From NCBI GenBank assembly GCA_022578605.1, contig MU394076.1, positions 434,001 to 498,000 of the forward strand: a DNA stretch of 64,000 nt. The letters run 5' to 3'. Made by a program: the position numbers and the translations under genes. This document shows positions 1-10,985 of this stretch, in pieces (positions within the stretch are counted from its first letter, which is position 1; each line of letters begins with the position of its first letter). The notes beneath the pieces are model-generated. The model did no database searches. It was not told where the DNA came from and was given only the letters and a program-made list of their open reading frames with translations. The DNA comes from Camillea tinctor (taxonomy: Eukaryota; Ascomycota; Sordariomycetes; Xylariales; Xylariaceae).

Positions 1-333
1 ACAGCTAGGTGTAGACATAAGTAAGTAAACAAGAATAATAGATATCTCAATAGTTGTAGCTATTCAAGTTTAGATTGCGCGAAACTGTATTCTATTATGT
101 ATCACATTTGCTTGCTGTAGGATATCACGTTTTTTTTATCTCATTATTTTTAGTCCTCAAACCACACAAACAAATGGTTACCGTATCTCCCTCTCCTCCT
201 CCAGTCCTCTTACGAAGTCGAGACTGCCCATGATTCTAAACGCCGGGCTTCATATCGGTTGTCTGCGTCTGCACGTCCCTACCATTTTCTCTATGACAAA
301 CTCCTACCTAGCTAGCTTCAACTAGCTACCTGC
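1..333. other. Intergenic: 3' flank of SEC13
   Basis: No coding signal is seen. The stretch is AT-rich at its left end and turns pyrimidine-rich towards the SEC13 stop codon, so it probably holds the SEC13 3' UTR (the gene runs leftwards). Confidence 0.5.
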
Positions 334-1503
334 TCATTCCTCCATCGTCTTAACGCATTCCCATTCGCCTCTCAGGTTCTCTTTCCATAGCGAAACTTTG
401 TTGTCGCCGCCGCTAACGGCCAACACATTTCCACTCAGACTCCAGCTGACCCGCCAGACACCCGCATCAAAGTTCAGTGTCTTGGAAGCCCACTGTCCTT
501 GACTTGTGTTGTCGCTCGTCCAAATCCGTACGGTCTTGTCTTGTGAGGCAGACGCGATATAGCTCTTCTGCAGCACAGTCGGGCTCCATGCCACATCACG
601 TACCCAATCTGTGTGGCCAGCCAGTGGTTCCCGCTCTTGCTTGTAGCCCTGTGTAGCCGGATCGTATGCCCATATCTTCAGAACATTGTCACAGCCACCT
701 GTGACAAAGCGACGCTGGCTGAGGGCAGCAGCTCCCGGCGGCGCTGACGAGACAATGCTGCCGGGCGTAGTTGCGGGGGCCCAGGAGACCGAGTTGACAC
801 CAAGGCCGTGGGCAGGAAAGGAAACGTTCGTAAAATTGTTGTCTTTGAACTCGAGGACAGAAACGTGACCATCGGAGGACGCGCAGGCGAGCAAGCATCC
901 CGATTCGTGGGGCGACCAAGAAACCATGTTAACGGAAGCTTTGTGGAGGGCAAAGTCGAAGATTCGCTGCCATTGGTTGGACTGCTCGCGCCAGATGAAT
1001 ACTTTGCCATCATAGCCCGCCGACGCGAGGATGTTGCCGTATTTCGGGTGCGCCCAGGAAACACACCATACTGCGCCTTCGTGTCTGTAGTATCCTCTGT
1101 CAACAGCGTTACCCCCAGCCCAAGCGAAGCAACTCATACCCCTTTAGTGTCTCTGTCAATCTCTGTGACTCGCCCTCAATCTCGAATATCTTGATCGTCT
1201 TATCCGAAGAACACGTCGCAAGTCGTCGTCCGTAGTAATCGAGGACAGCATCGTGCTAACAAGTGTTAGTAGTCATTCCATTCCGAATCCCGGTCGTTGT
1301 CTAGCGAATGGCCGGGTGCTCAAAGGCAGTAGCCATAGGTATCCCGCAGCAGGAGGTATAGTGCTGTTCAAAGCAGATCTCGTACTTACAATCATGTCAT
1401 CGTGGCCGGAATTTGATATTACTTGTGCCTATTATCCAAGTTTAGCTATGCTCTTCAGAAGTACGCAAGCTTCTAACATAGATCACCCAGGGAGGTTTAC
1501 CAT
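334..1503 (-). CDS. SEC13: SEC13, COPII coat / nuclear pore WD40 protein
   Basis: Sec13 is a six-bladed WD40 propeller that pairs with Sec31 in the outer COPII coat of ER-derived vesicles and also sits in the Nup84-type nuclear pore subcomplex. I read four exons on the minus strand: 1503-1501, 1428-1390, 1255-1140 and 1084-334, giving 302 residues, close to the usual length of about 300. Typical Sec13 strings are present: [16 protein letters not shown] near the N-terminus, then [62 protein letters not shown] and a final [12 protein letters not shown]. The coding part of exon 1 is only the ATG, followed directly by the donor GTAAAC; this start is chosen because the downstream frame needs it (M-AQVISNSG). 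It is divergent from PEX20 with about 1.2 kb between start codons. Family assignment is firm; the tiny first exon is inferred. Confidence 0.95.
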
Positions 1504-2714
1504 TTTCTCTATATTCCCTGGGTAAGGGGTTGGTATACACAGCTGGTAGTAGAATCCTGGAGCTAACAAAAGAGAAAGGCAATGGGTGGATGGGATTAAA
1601 AGTCAAAGTCGCAGTTGTTTTGATCGATAGCTAGGTCTTCCCTTCTAAAGTCAAGCTGGCCTTGCCAGCAAGCAGCAACCATTTGATTCACCGAGCCAGC
1701 TGTTCACCAGGTGTAGACAGAAACAACAGGAACAACACAAACTCCTTAACCCGGTTTCATCGGATCTAGCCAGTGCCAGACAGGTGGATCCGCAACTAGT
1801 GTCGGGCAGTAGAACGAGACCGGCGGGACTACCTAGGTAATTGCTTATGTAATAAATCAGCACGGGTACCATGTACTCCGTACTGTAGATGGATGTATTT
1901 AAGTACTTGATTAGGTAATCAAGAGGCTGATTTCAGCTCTTGCGTCCGATTGTAGGTACGTAGGTACGTATCTATTGGAATGTCTTGGCCCGTGCGTTAT
2001 ACTAGTGGCCCCCTTACCTTAAAGGCAGCGCAGACAGTGAAAGGAAGTCGAAGCTGGCAGGTAGGTTCATATTAGTAGTAGTATGTACAGTACCTAGGTA
2101 CCTAGGTATTACTTCCACTTTGCCTTGCCGAGGCTAACGACAAACGGGTCATTCCTTGTGATGCCTCAGTAATACTCATGAAGGCGTGATCTCTCTTTCC
2201 TACATACAACGTCATCTTGGTATTTGATTTTCCATTATTGAGTGAACCTGGGAAAACACGTTGTACCATACAAAATCAACTACTACATACCTGCTAGCAT
2301 GCGCCGTTAGTTTATTGCATCCTCTTGCAGCGGTCTTCGAAGATTCCTAGTACCTAGCAGCGAGGTACTTCATCGATACATACCTCCTACCTAGGTATTC
2401 AAGATTCTTCTCATATCACCAGACACATCACACCCTCAACATCTCAGTGCACCAACCATTGAACAATATCCTATTCATTCATTCCCTCACTCTCCTTCAA
2501 CTGTCTATGCTTCTTACATCTGGCCTCCGTACCTAGGTACCTGAGTTACCAAGGTATCAAACCGGCATATAACCAGCATATCACCAGCATACTATCACCA
2601 CTAGTTTGAACTTACCAAACTCACCAACTTATCTCATTCCTTTCTTGCGCATCCCTACGCCCCCCAAACTGACTGACTAGAGATTCCTCTATTCTCATCT
2701 CGTTACCCTCCAAC
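1504..2714. promoter_or_regulatory. Divergent intergenic region SEC13 / PEX20
   Basis: This 1.2 kb separates two head-to-head genes and must hold both promoters. I see no ORF with protein-like content. It carries five copies of the palindrome ACCTAGGT (1831, 2092, 2100, 2389, 2531), two of them back to back at 2092-2107, plus many partial TAGGTA/TACCTA copies. The last 300 bases before the PEX20 start are C/T/A-rich and poor in G, like a fungal 5' UTR. No individual factor site is assigned. Confidence 0.5.
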
Positions 2715-4089
2715 ATGGCGGATAACACTTGTGGCCCGTCCAATGCTTTCAAGGGCTTGGCGCGTCATGTTGACCAAGATCGCACTCGCCAACAAGACCG
2801 TGTCGTTGCCAGCCCTCACCATGTCGCACAGGTTTGTACTGTCACATGTGCCACTGTAAGAGCTCATCAACTATATGCTAACTATTCTCCAGGCCTTCCG
2901 CACTGCTCCCCACGACCCGGCTGTGGCGAATAGCCAGTTCGCTGCCTTTCAGGGTGGTAACGCTCCGCTCCCGGGCTTTGGTGTGCCGGACATGTATCCT
3001 CCACCAGCTTTCATGCCACACTCTGCACCGTACCCTCGTATGCAGCCTGTAGGTCCTGCTCCAAACGTTGGTGGAGACTGGGTAAACGACTTTCAGCGCA
3101 ATTTGCATTTGAATGAAACTGCATCTCCTTCCCTTCATCGCCCTTCTGTTCCGCATAACTCGGCCATGAGACGGGGAATTCATCCATCTATGGGCGCAAC
3201 CTATTATCCCACTCCGCCGATGCATCAGCATATGCCATCTACTATGATGGGACCGGCAGGTGGTATTGCCCAACAGAATGGATATCTTCACTCCATGCCC
3301 AATGAGGCTATCAATATGCAGCCTCACCATGGTATAGTTTACTCGATTCACATCAAATTATATGCTTACTAACCTTATTTAGGTGCGGTTGACATGATCG
3401 ACCCTCTAATTCAGCAACAACTTGATGATGAGTTTACTGCTGCCATGGATGAATGGATGCGCGAGAATGGAACCTCCGAGACGACTCCAGCAGAGGCATC
3501 TGTTGGTGTGGTAGATGGTGTGCCGACAGTTCAGTCTACTTATTCTGAATACAATGTCACACATTCAGCTACCAATCCCAACGCTCAGGCGGCATTGGCA
3601 ATGGAGGATGCCAAATTGAAGCAGTTACATGCGGAACATGCAGAGATGGGTCCACTTGGTATAGATGAGGCCATGCTTGCTCATCAATCGCAGCTGGAGC
3701 AAGAAGCATCAGACCAATCTCATCCTGCTAAAACCCAACCCCAGGTTGATACCGAGTTAGCACGAGCAGCACAGCAGCTTGTCGATTCTGTCTCTGACAA
3801 TGATTCGGAGAAGTTCAGAAACTCTTCGTTCCTTCAGATGATGCGACGAATTGCCGCGGAAGAAGTTACTGTCCGAGGAAACGAGCTAGTCGAAACCTCA
3901 CGAGCAGGAAGTACTGATGTCGGCTCCAGTTCTCATGCCACAGGTCATGACTTTTCCACAATAAGTCCTTCTCCAGCTTCTCGTCAAGTAAGTGGAAGCC
4001 GAATCTACCCCTATTCGCTTCTTACTAACCTTATACAATAGACTGCTGAAACCTCTGGTATTCAGAACACTGCTCCTCCCACAGGATAA
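2715..4089 (+). CDS. PEX20: Pex20-type peroxin, PTS2 import co-receptor
   Basis: Pex20 binds cargo-loaded Pex7 in the cytosol and brings PTS2 proteins to the peroxisomal docking complex; it is recycled by ubiquitination of an N-terminal cysteine. Exons 2715-2831, 2893-3331, 3383-3987 and 4042-4089 give 402 residues. The N-terminus MADNTCGPSNAF carries that cysteine at position 6, followed by a Gln/Arg-rich stretch. A WxxxF-type Pex14-binding motif (WVNDF) is near residue 102. The C-terminal half has the features expected of the Pex7-binding region: a QQLDDEFTAAMDEWM segment, then ELARAAQQLVDSV, SEKFRNSSFLQMMRRIA and an EVTVRGNELVE block. Introns end in CTCCAG, TTTAG and AATAG with clear CTAAC branch points. 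The start is the first ATG of the frame and begins with the conserved N-terminal motif. Confidence 0.9.
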
Positions 4090-7000
4090 TTCCATTATTC
4101 TACTAAAGGAGAATATTCCATCCGTTTCCAGCAGGGAGATCACCATGTCGGAGCTTAAGATCGATTTTAAATCACTAGGAATGTTATGACAGGGAGTTAT
4201 GGTATAGGGCATCATAAGCACATTTGGTCACACCAAGGGCTGATAAGGCCTGTCGATACCCTATAGGTTCCGGTGGTTATATTTCATTGGCTCTATTACT
4301 ATCCTCGCGTAGAGGGCATGAAGACCCTAGCTACAGCTCTTCCGCCTTGTGGAAGAATGGCTTGTCATAGTTCAGATACCCTTTCGTGCTTATCACGTCG
4401 TTAAGGGAATGGGGTCCAGTTGGACCATTAAGAGTGCATAGATTTCGGTGGACCGCCAGGTCTCAATCAAGACAGGAAGGATTACGAAATTGAGAGTGAT
4501 GGTCTGGGATCAAAATCCCATGAATAAACGTCAGTTAATATAATCATAATACTAGCATCGTCATTACGCTATAGCGATTGCTACACTTCAGCTACACATA
4601 AATTTCGGTTCAAACGTGGTTCGAAATGATTGTGACAATATAGTGTGCTCCCAAACCTCCCTGCCCGATACCTAATGAATACATCATGCTCATCTTCATC
4701 CATTCCTCCTTACTCCCTCCTCCTTCTCTCTCCCCTTGCACAAGTTGATAGATGTTTGAACTTGAAACACTTGTTATTCAATGAACGGTTGAAAATAAAT
4801 AAAGTTTTCATAACATATCAACAATTTACTATAGTCAAGCCATGCTCCGAAGTTTGGAAAATGCCCAGCCGCTCAAGACGGGTCTCAGTTTGACAGTTTG
4901 ACAGTTTTGGGGGCCCTACCTTGCCTACCTCCTTGTGACATCTAGACTAAATCTTCTTGGTAAATATCAAAAGATAACGACTTTCCTGAATAGCGATGAA
5001 CTGCAGGTTATGGGTAGGACAGATCCCAGGTAGGCACCATACATCACGATAAGAGAGGCTAGAGTATATAAATCGCGAACCCTATGTCCCGATTTTGTAG
5101 ATACATATTAATGATTAGTGATAGATATGAGTGCCGATGAGTTCCGCAATTCCATCCACTGGGAGCGGAAAGCCTATTAGGAGAAGACATGAAAAATTAC
5201 ATGGTTTCCTTAAAACTTTGATGGTCCAATCGAGCTCTAGATCTTCGGCAGTTTACGTGAGCTATATTACTTGGTGTTTCTATGCCGTGTATCTGGGTCT
5301 TTCTTCTAACGCTACGGCGTAGGGCGGGCCTGAACGGTCAGTCTTACTACATCTCTCTTGCACTCCACGCCCAGCAGGAGAGCGGTATATGGGACATGAA
5401 GTTTGAGGTGGCATCTCGAAGCATTTTTGACCTTATTATGGATTTCAAAACCCTTTAGTAGTCTAGTGAATTTTGTCAAACCAGAACCTCAGGGTATGCT
5501 CGAAGCTAGCAGATTGAGATCAGTACGACACTCCCTCCCATCGACTATATTCAATGAGTTCACAACACAAGCTGTATACTATAGAGCATAGCCTACAGGC
5601 TAAAATAACCTGTCACTGCGTGTTGATAACGGGGAGCCGGAGACAACAACGAGATCTATCAGGGAGGTTCTAGGGTATCACCAGCCGATAAGACGCCCAG
5701 CGAGTGTCTATTCGTATAACGGAACTAGTACGTCCAATTATACCTATAGCTTGTAAGACATTGGCACATATGCTCGGTGAGGGTAGAAAAGGGCTAGAAA
5801 GTCGGAAAAGGGGTCGGGAGACACCAGTTCCTGCGTGACAGTGAGTATATATCAAGTTTCATTTAATCTAGATTACTAATCCACATCTCACTCAGATGCT
5901 ATTGGTCTTTGAGATAGAGTCTAGGTATATTTGGTTTGGCATAGTTGGTTGCTCCAGCCTTGTTGCTGGCAGCCTCCAAGAAGTTTGTAATACCTGGATA
6001 TGGTTATTCATTCCCTGTGATTCCATGTGCCAAGAGGAGCCTGTAATGTAACATTTCCTAGGCATAAACAATTCTGCATTCGATATGTGCTCCTTAATCA
6101 GTACAACATAAGTCCACTTGAAAAAAAAAATATTGACCAACCATTATCTAGTCCAGTTATTCGGTATGCACGATGGGTGCTTTGATAGAATATAGTATAG
6201 ACCTATCCGGGAAAGGTTATTAGTGATACCATCGCCGAAGGACGGGAAAGCCTACATATATACTAGGTTGGACATTCCAAGAACGAACTGGTGGACCGTT
6301 TGGCCGCCGGCTTCGGGTTGAGAAGTAAGTTAGTGTACTTAAGAGCGGGTAGGTAGAATAGGTGGTTTACATGTGCTGCTTGGTTTATGTAATCAGTATC
6401 TGATTCTATTTATATTGACTTACCAAGATATAGGTATCATGTCAATGCAGGTCTGGGATTATCTTTCAACCTTTCGTACTCCTGGTTTCATGTACACTTT
6501 AGGTATAAATCAGAGCCGGTGCCGGCGCCTTTCGTCTTTGGGGGTTCCTTTTCTATGATAATTCCGGGTTTTTTTTTTCGATACATAATAGGATCTTATA
6601 AAGACTCCGATGTCCTAAAAAGTCATTCTATAATTATTGTTCGTTACACATATCTAGTGTATATACGGAACATAATTTTTCTAGAAGGCTATAACGCGCC
6701 CCCGGTTATAACTTTACATTGCTATGTGTATTCCCCTGTGATCTCTGGGTAAACCTTGCTAGCCGGTCTTACTAAGGGCGCATCAGAGGGACTAACAAGT
6801 AAATCGCGCCCTTCGTTGTTTTTAGAAAAGGACAGCTGATACCCGCAATCTGAGCCGTGCATGAAAAGTTCCCAGTCCGAGCCAGTTTCTAGTTTTGTAG
6901 ACGAATTAGAATCCACGTATAGGAAGTGACGGACTGAAAACTACTGTAGCCTGCAAAATGAACCGAACCCAGACTGCTAGTAATAAAAATTTAGTGAGTA

Positions 7001-9070
7001 TGCTGTGCTACGGCACTAACATATGTACAGTATTTCGATCACAGGTACCGTGCTAGGCGTGGTTCGGTCTCCGTGGGAATCTCGGACTTGGGTCCGGGCT
7101 CGGCTCGGAAAGATTAGTTGGGATGAATGTTACCTGTGTGTAGTATACTACCTATTTAGTGGTATACATGTGTATGTACAGAGTATAAGAATGACGGGAT
7201 AATTGTTAGGGGATGAGGCAGTACATATGTAGGTAAATGCCTACAAGGGAAAAAAGAAAAAAAAAAAAGGACAACGTGGGGTGAAAAGGGGGGGGGGGCT
7301 TAGATTTTGGTTGCCTTCTGTGGGGTCGCGGATTGATCGTGTGCGCACACAGATACGCAATTGCGTTGACATTGACGACTTGCCTTGGCAATCTTGGTGG
7401 GGTTAACTGAGAAGAAAAAAAAAGATCAGAGACTAAAAGATAAATTGCGACGCGCGCAACAAACAACACTTTCCGTAGGCTTCAACCTTCCACGATTGTG
7501 GATTGCGACTGCCTAGGATAAATTTGGTTTCACTTATCTTTAGGACTTTGTATCGGTTCAACCTTCCCGCCGTCTTTGAACTACCACTAGTAGAGTATTA
7601 CTAAAGACAGATTTATCTTACTTTGCAGCTACATGTACTTGGTTACCTTACCTACTAGAGTATGCTTCCAACGCGATGGCTCTCCTTCCTCTAGTCCGCG
7701 CAACGACTTTCAACTTTCGTCTCATTCCTACCGAAGCACCGTGTGAGATAATGATGTAAGCTACTAGTACTCCATGCTCACTATGAGTGTACCTATGGAC
7801 CACAGTCGCCCGTTCCCACCAAGGCTGCGATTACATATTCGGATCAAGGATAACTAATCCGATCTGCACAGCCGCCTACTATCTTCCAATTGAAAGGAAG
7901 AAACGGAGATCATAAGGCCGTGGTAATGTTCCATTGGCTGCAGGCGAGCCCATCTATATTACATATTACATACCGCAGTTTGCGATCCGACGTATGTACG
8001 CTACATTATTAATGATGCGCAAGTTTCCCATGAGACAGGACGCAAGTGTCCGTCCGTCAGATCTCGAGTTCGACCTATCCAGCCTATCTAAGCAGCTAAG
8101 TTGTGCATTACTTTTTCTTCTCTTTTTCTTCTTTTTTTCTTTCCCTTTTGCGGGATTGGTTCTTGGGGATGCGCCGTGTCAAAAAGACCCTGCGTCCAGA
8201 TACTCAGCTCAATGACAACTAAGCATTTTTATTTCCCAAACATTGCCCCTTAATCCTTGTTGTTCCTGAACACTCAGTGAAAGACCATCTGTCCTGTCCA
8301 CGTAGTCAATTGTATTATATTTTACGATAACCTATCCAACAACAGCCATTCTTCCCTGATGGACCTGAGACTGATTTCCTAATTCAGTTGCCCGAGAATG
8401 CCCAATTAAATGTGTCCAAGGGATAGCGGGGCTGACAAGCCACTCCTCCCATCACGGCGTATCACAGGAAGTAGCTAAGAACAGCTTAGCGGCTTGGCCG
8501 TGACATAGCGTAGGACAGTATAGAAGGCAATAGTGTACAGTATAGCCTATGTACAACTAGTGTACTTCAGGTCAAAAATGCGAAAGCGACAACGCTGGGA
8601 ATAAAAAAAAACTTGGGAAACTATGTACTAGTTGTAGGTTGATTAAGTGGGCAGGTAAGATCAAAAACGGAAACGGCGATAACGGACCAGTAACTTCAAG
8701 TCCGCAACGGCGATAAACCTTATAGTGAGCATTTGATCATCGGCAATCGTAGGTACGCAAGATTTAGGAATTGAGTTGTGACAGGCAGTAAGGAGAGACA
8801 TTGTGCTCTTGGCTGCCCTGTTTCCGAGATTTATTCCCATGGACACATTCGGACTCATGCAGCAATCGACGACGAAACTCACCTTTGGACGGGCAGGACG
8901 GGATATTCGCAAAGTATTGCACACAGGCGCATACATCATCTTGCCTACCACTAAGGCTAAGACGTACGTGATCCGATATGGACAGTGCACAACACTGTAG
9001 ACACAGGAAAGCTGGGCAGGGATTCTGCCTTGAGCTAGGCCAAATTGTGGGAAAGGCGCAGGGCGTAGTA
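4090..9070. other. 5 kb gene-poor intergenic region
   Basis: No gene is recognised. ORFs of 60-110 codons occur on both strands but have the composition of chance frames in AT-rich DNA. A G11 run lies at 7288-7298, and short A and T runs are scattered. The right-hand part may contain the distal promoter of CPC1. I looked for tRNA T-loop signatures and 5S-like blocks and found none. Confidence 0.4.
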
Positions 9071-9085
9071 GGTATGAGTCATACC
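9071..9085. promoter_or_regulatory. Perfect palindrome with Gcn4/CPC1-type site
   Basis: The sequence GGTATGAGTCATACC is a perfect 15-bp palindrome centred on ATGAGTCAT, the optimal binding site of Gcn4-family bZIP dimers. It lies about 440 bp upstream of the first uORF and 1.1 kb upstream of the CPC1 start codon. Positive autoregulation through such sites is established for this gene in several filamentous fungi, so a role as a CPC1 self-regulatory element is a reasonable inference. Two other TGAGTCA cores occur in the window (near 60027 and 63709), but neither has the palindromic flanks. Confidence 0.6.
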
Positions 9086-9523
9086 TCTGGAAGGAGCGCC
9101 ATTGTGCGGAACTGCATTTCCTAGCAGTTCCGTAAGTTCAAGTTGTCCTCGCCTAACTGTTTCATGATCCAGATTGCCCTATACCGTACCTGCAATCAAT
9201 ATTGTTAGTGGTTAGAGAGAGACCTGTCAGACCTACGCAGATAAAACCCCCCTGACAGTACACTAGTGTACACTAGACCCGACCCACCCGTGCGCCAGCC
9301 CTCTCCCTCCCCCCCTCCATATTTTTTTTTTAGTCCCAAGAATTTGGTGCACCAAAGGCCGACCGGTAAAAAAAAGTTGTTGCCTGAAAAAAAATACTAA
9401 AGCCTCACTTCGCCCACCAACCTTAAGGCCTTCTTTCTTTTCCTTTTTTTTTTTTTTCTCTTCAACCCCCCCAACATACACATACACACACATACATAAG
9501 ATCACCAATAAGGCATTCATCAA
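9086..9523. promoter_or_regulatory. Probable CPC1 promoter and start of leader
   Basis: This segment ends in long pyrimidine tracts (9427-9470) and CA-rich sequence, as is common around fungal transcription starts. Two short ORFs starting at 9074 (17 codons) and 9164 (14 codons) would be further uORFs only if the transcript begins this far upstream, which the sequence cannot tell. Downstream of 9180 no ATG occurs until the minimal uORF at 9524. Confidence 0.4.
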
Positions 9524-9532
9524 AATGCGCTA
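9524..9532 (+). promoter_or_regulatory. uORF1 of CPC1 (Met-Arg-stop)
   Basis: ATG CGC TAA is a two-codon upstream ORF in a favourable context (A at -3). By position it corresponds to the first, reinitiation-permissive uORF of GCN4/cpc-1 leaders. It lies 237 nt before uORF2 and 685 nt before the main AUG. It is the only ATG between about 9180 and 9770. Confidence 0.65.
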
Positions 9533-9575
9533 AGCAACCTTACCTCGTCTCCCACTCTTCCAGTGCTCTCTGTAG

Positions 9576-10208
9576 CCAACATTCAAAATTCTGTCACCAC
9601 AGTATAACAATATCTTCCCCACTCAACCCTTTCACCCTTCAGCTCTTCCTTCACAGGTCGATCTGAACTCAAACGAAGCTATTCGCAGCTCTCGCCTAGG
9701 TTCTTTACCCACCGCAACCATTCCCCCTCAAGACTTTTCAGTCTTCACCACGGATTCAAATCAGTCACCATGGCCTCCCTCCAGTTCACCGAGTCTGCCG
9801 GCACAACCCGCGCATCACAACTTTCAACCGCAGCCCCCACAGCAGGACTTCGTGCTGTTCGATACACCACAGCCCACGAGAACGAACGTTAACCTACCCA
9901 TCTCGTCGCCTTTTGGATCTCTAAACACAAATCGTCGTCGCTCGTCCAACCAACATTCTGTTTCTGCATCTGCGTCTCCGCTTCAGAATCAACGAGTACA
10001 CCAGATTATCCAGGCAACAGGACATCCTTCTTCTCCTTCGGCTTTCACTAATCGGATCAACTCTCCCGCGCAAAACTTGAACCAGCAGTTTTACGCATCG
10101 CTATCTGCTCCACCCTCCACCCCTGCGGTAAACCAGCAGAACCGACCTGTTCGGCCGCCTGTCCCGCTTTTTACTCAGGGTATTGGTAACCAACAACCGC
10201 CAGCCAAG
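9576..10208 (+). other. AUG-less in-frame N-terminal extension of CPC1
   Basis: In the CPC1 frame the sequence stays open for 211 codons between TAG at 9573 and the main ATG at 10209, with no ATG in frame. The translated text is protein-like rather than random: two similar motifs, QDFSVFTTDS (codons from 9729) and QDFVLFDTPQ (from 9843), and Pro/Gln/Ser-rich stretches typical of an activation region. Near-cognate starts in frame include ATT 9588, CTG 9591, CTG 9663, ACG 9750 (A at -3, G at +4), CTG 9795 and GTG 9852. Work in Neurospora crassa showed that conserved non-AUG codons upstream of cpc-1 uORF2 initiate N-terminally extended CPC1, and this is the same arrangement. A spliced upstream ATG exon is the alternative, but no ATG with a usable donor is visible. 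Confidence 0.6.
9770..9892 (+). promoter_or_regulatory. uORF2 of CPC1 (40 codons)
   Basis: An ATG in near-ideal context (CACCATGG) opens a 40-codon frame that ends at TAA 9890-9892. It is out of frame with CPC1 and overlaps the AUG-less CPC1 extension. The stop lies 316 nt before the main AUG. In GCN4 and cpc-1 the later uORF is the inhibitory one, bypassed when ternary complex is scarce; its size is close to that reported for the second cpc-1 uORF in Neurospora. The peptide starts MASLQFTESAG. Confidence 0.65.
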
Positions 10209-10985
10209 ATGGATCTTCAAGGTAATTTCTCCTCTGCGTCTTCTCCTCTGCACCCTACCCAGCGCTTACATGGACTAGACGCTCTCAGCCTTGAGGAGTT
10301 CACGGCTTTCGGAGGTGGAGCCTCCACCACGGCCTTCTCATCTCCTGCCATCCCCGGCTATGACGTGAATGTCAGCTCGGCCTCGAGTTCCACCACCAAC
10401 ATCGGAACCGTTTCGCCCCACGACCTGCTTATTCGCGAGCCTTTCACGTCTGCGCCCAACTCCAGTGCTCTCACCAACTTGACCTCCCCGTCTATTTACA
10501 ATGAGTCCCCCGATTTCACCGATGCCTTCGAAGTTTCTCCCAACTTCGAACATGGTGACTTTGGCACCAGCTCTAGCGATCCCTGGTTTCCTCTGTTCCC
10601 CCAGGGAGAAAGCACATTGACGGAACCAGCGCCTGTTACGGATTCACCTGCTCAGAAGTCGGAGGAGCTCGAAGTCGTTGAGGCCACCTCGCAGCCACGC
10701 CGCAAATCTGGCAATTCTCCGTCGTCTGGCAGCCATGGTCGTCATTCGTCCGTGTCTGGTGTGAATTCGCGACGTCGCGATAAGCCTCTTCCTCCCATTG
10801 TTGTTGATGACCCCAACGATTCCGTTGCGATGAAACGCGCACGCAACACGCTTGCTGCCCGCAAGTCCCGTGAACGTAAGGCTCAACGACTGGAGGAACT
10901 CGAGGAGACGATCGCTAAGCTCGAGGAGGAGCGTGACCACTGGAAGAGGATAGCGTTGAGTCGGCCCGGTGCCTCATCGGGTTGA
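10209..10985 (+). CDS. cpc1: CPC1/GCN4-type bZIP activator of amino-acid starvation genes
   Basis: This is the transcription factor of general (cross-pathway) amino-acid control, acting in the nucleus on TGA(C/G)TCA sites. The first in-frame ATG (context AAGATGG) gives 258 residues with no intron, near the length of the Neurospora protein. An acidic, Ser-rich activation region includes DALSLEEFTAF and SDPWFPLF, the latter being the aromatic/acidic type typical of Gcn4 activation motifs. A Ser/Arg linker follows, then a Gcn4-like bZIP from about residue 208: basic part MKRARNTLAARKSRERKAQR and a short leucine zipper ending WKRIAL near the C-terminus. Control is expected to be translational, through the two uORFs at 9524 and 9770, with a possible autoregulatory site at 9071. 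The frame is open upstream to 9576 without an ATG, so longer isoforms are likely. Confidence 0.92.
   Translation: MDLQGNFSSASSPLHPTQRLHGLDALSLEEFTAFGGGASTTAFSSPAIPGYDVNVSSASSSTTNIGTVSPHDLLIREPFTSAPNSSALTNLTSPSIYNESPDFTDAFEVSPNFEHGDFGTSSSDPWFPLFPQGESTLTEPAPVTDSPAQKSEELEVVEATSQPRRKSGNSPSSGSHGRHSSVSGVNSRRRDKPLPPIVVDDPNDSVAMKRARNTLAARKSRERKAQRLEELEETIAKLEEERDHWKRIALSRPGASSG

Noticed and set aside
9852..10985. Bacterial-style start of the bZIP ORF at 9852
   Set aside because: The codon is GTG, not ATG. The first in-frame ATG is at 10209, and the frame is open further upstream, so 9852 is only one of several near-cognate candidates.
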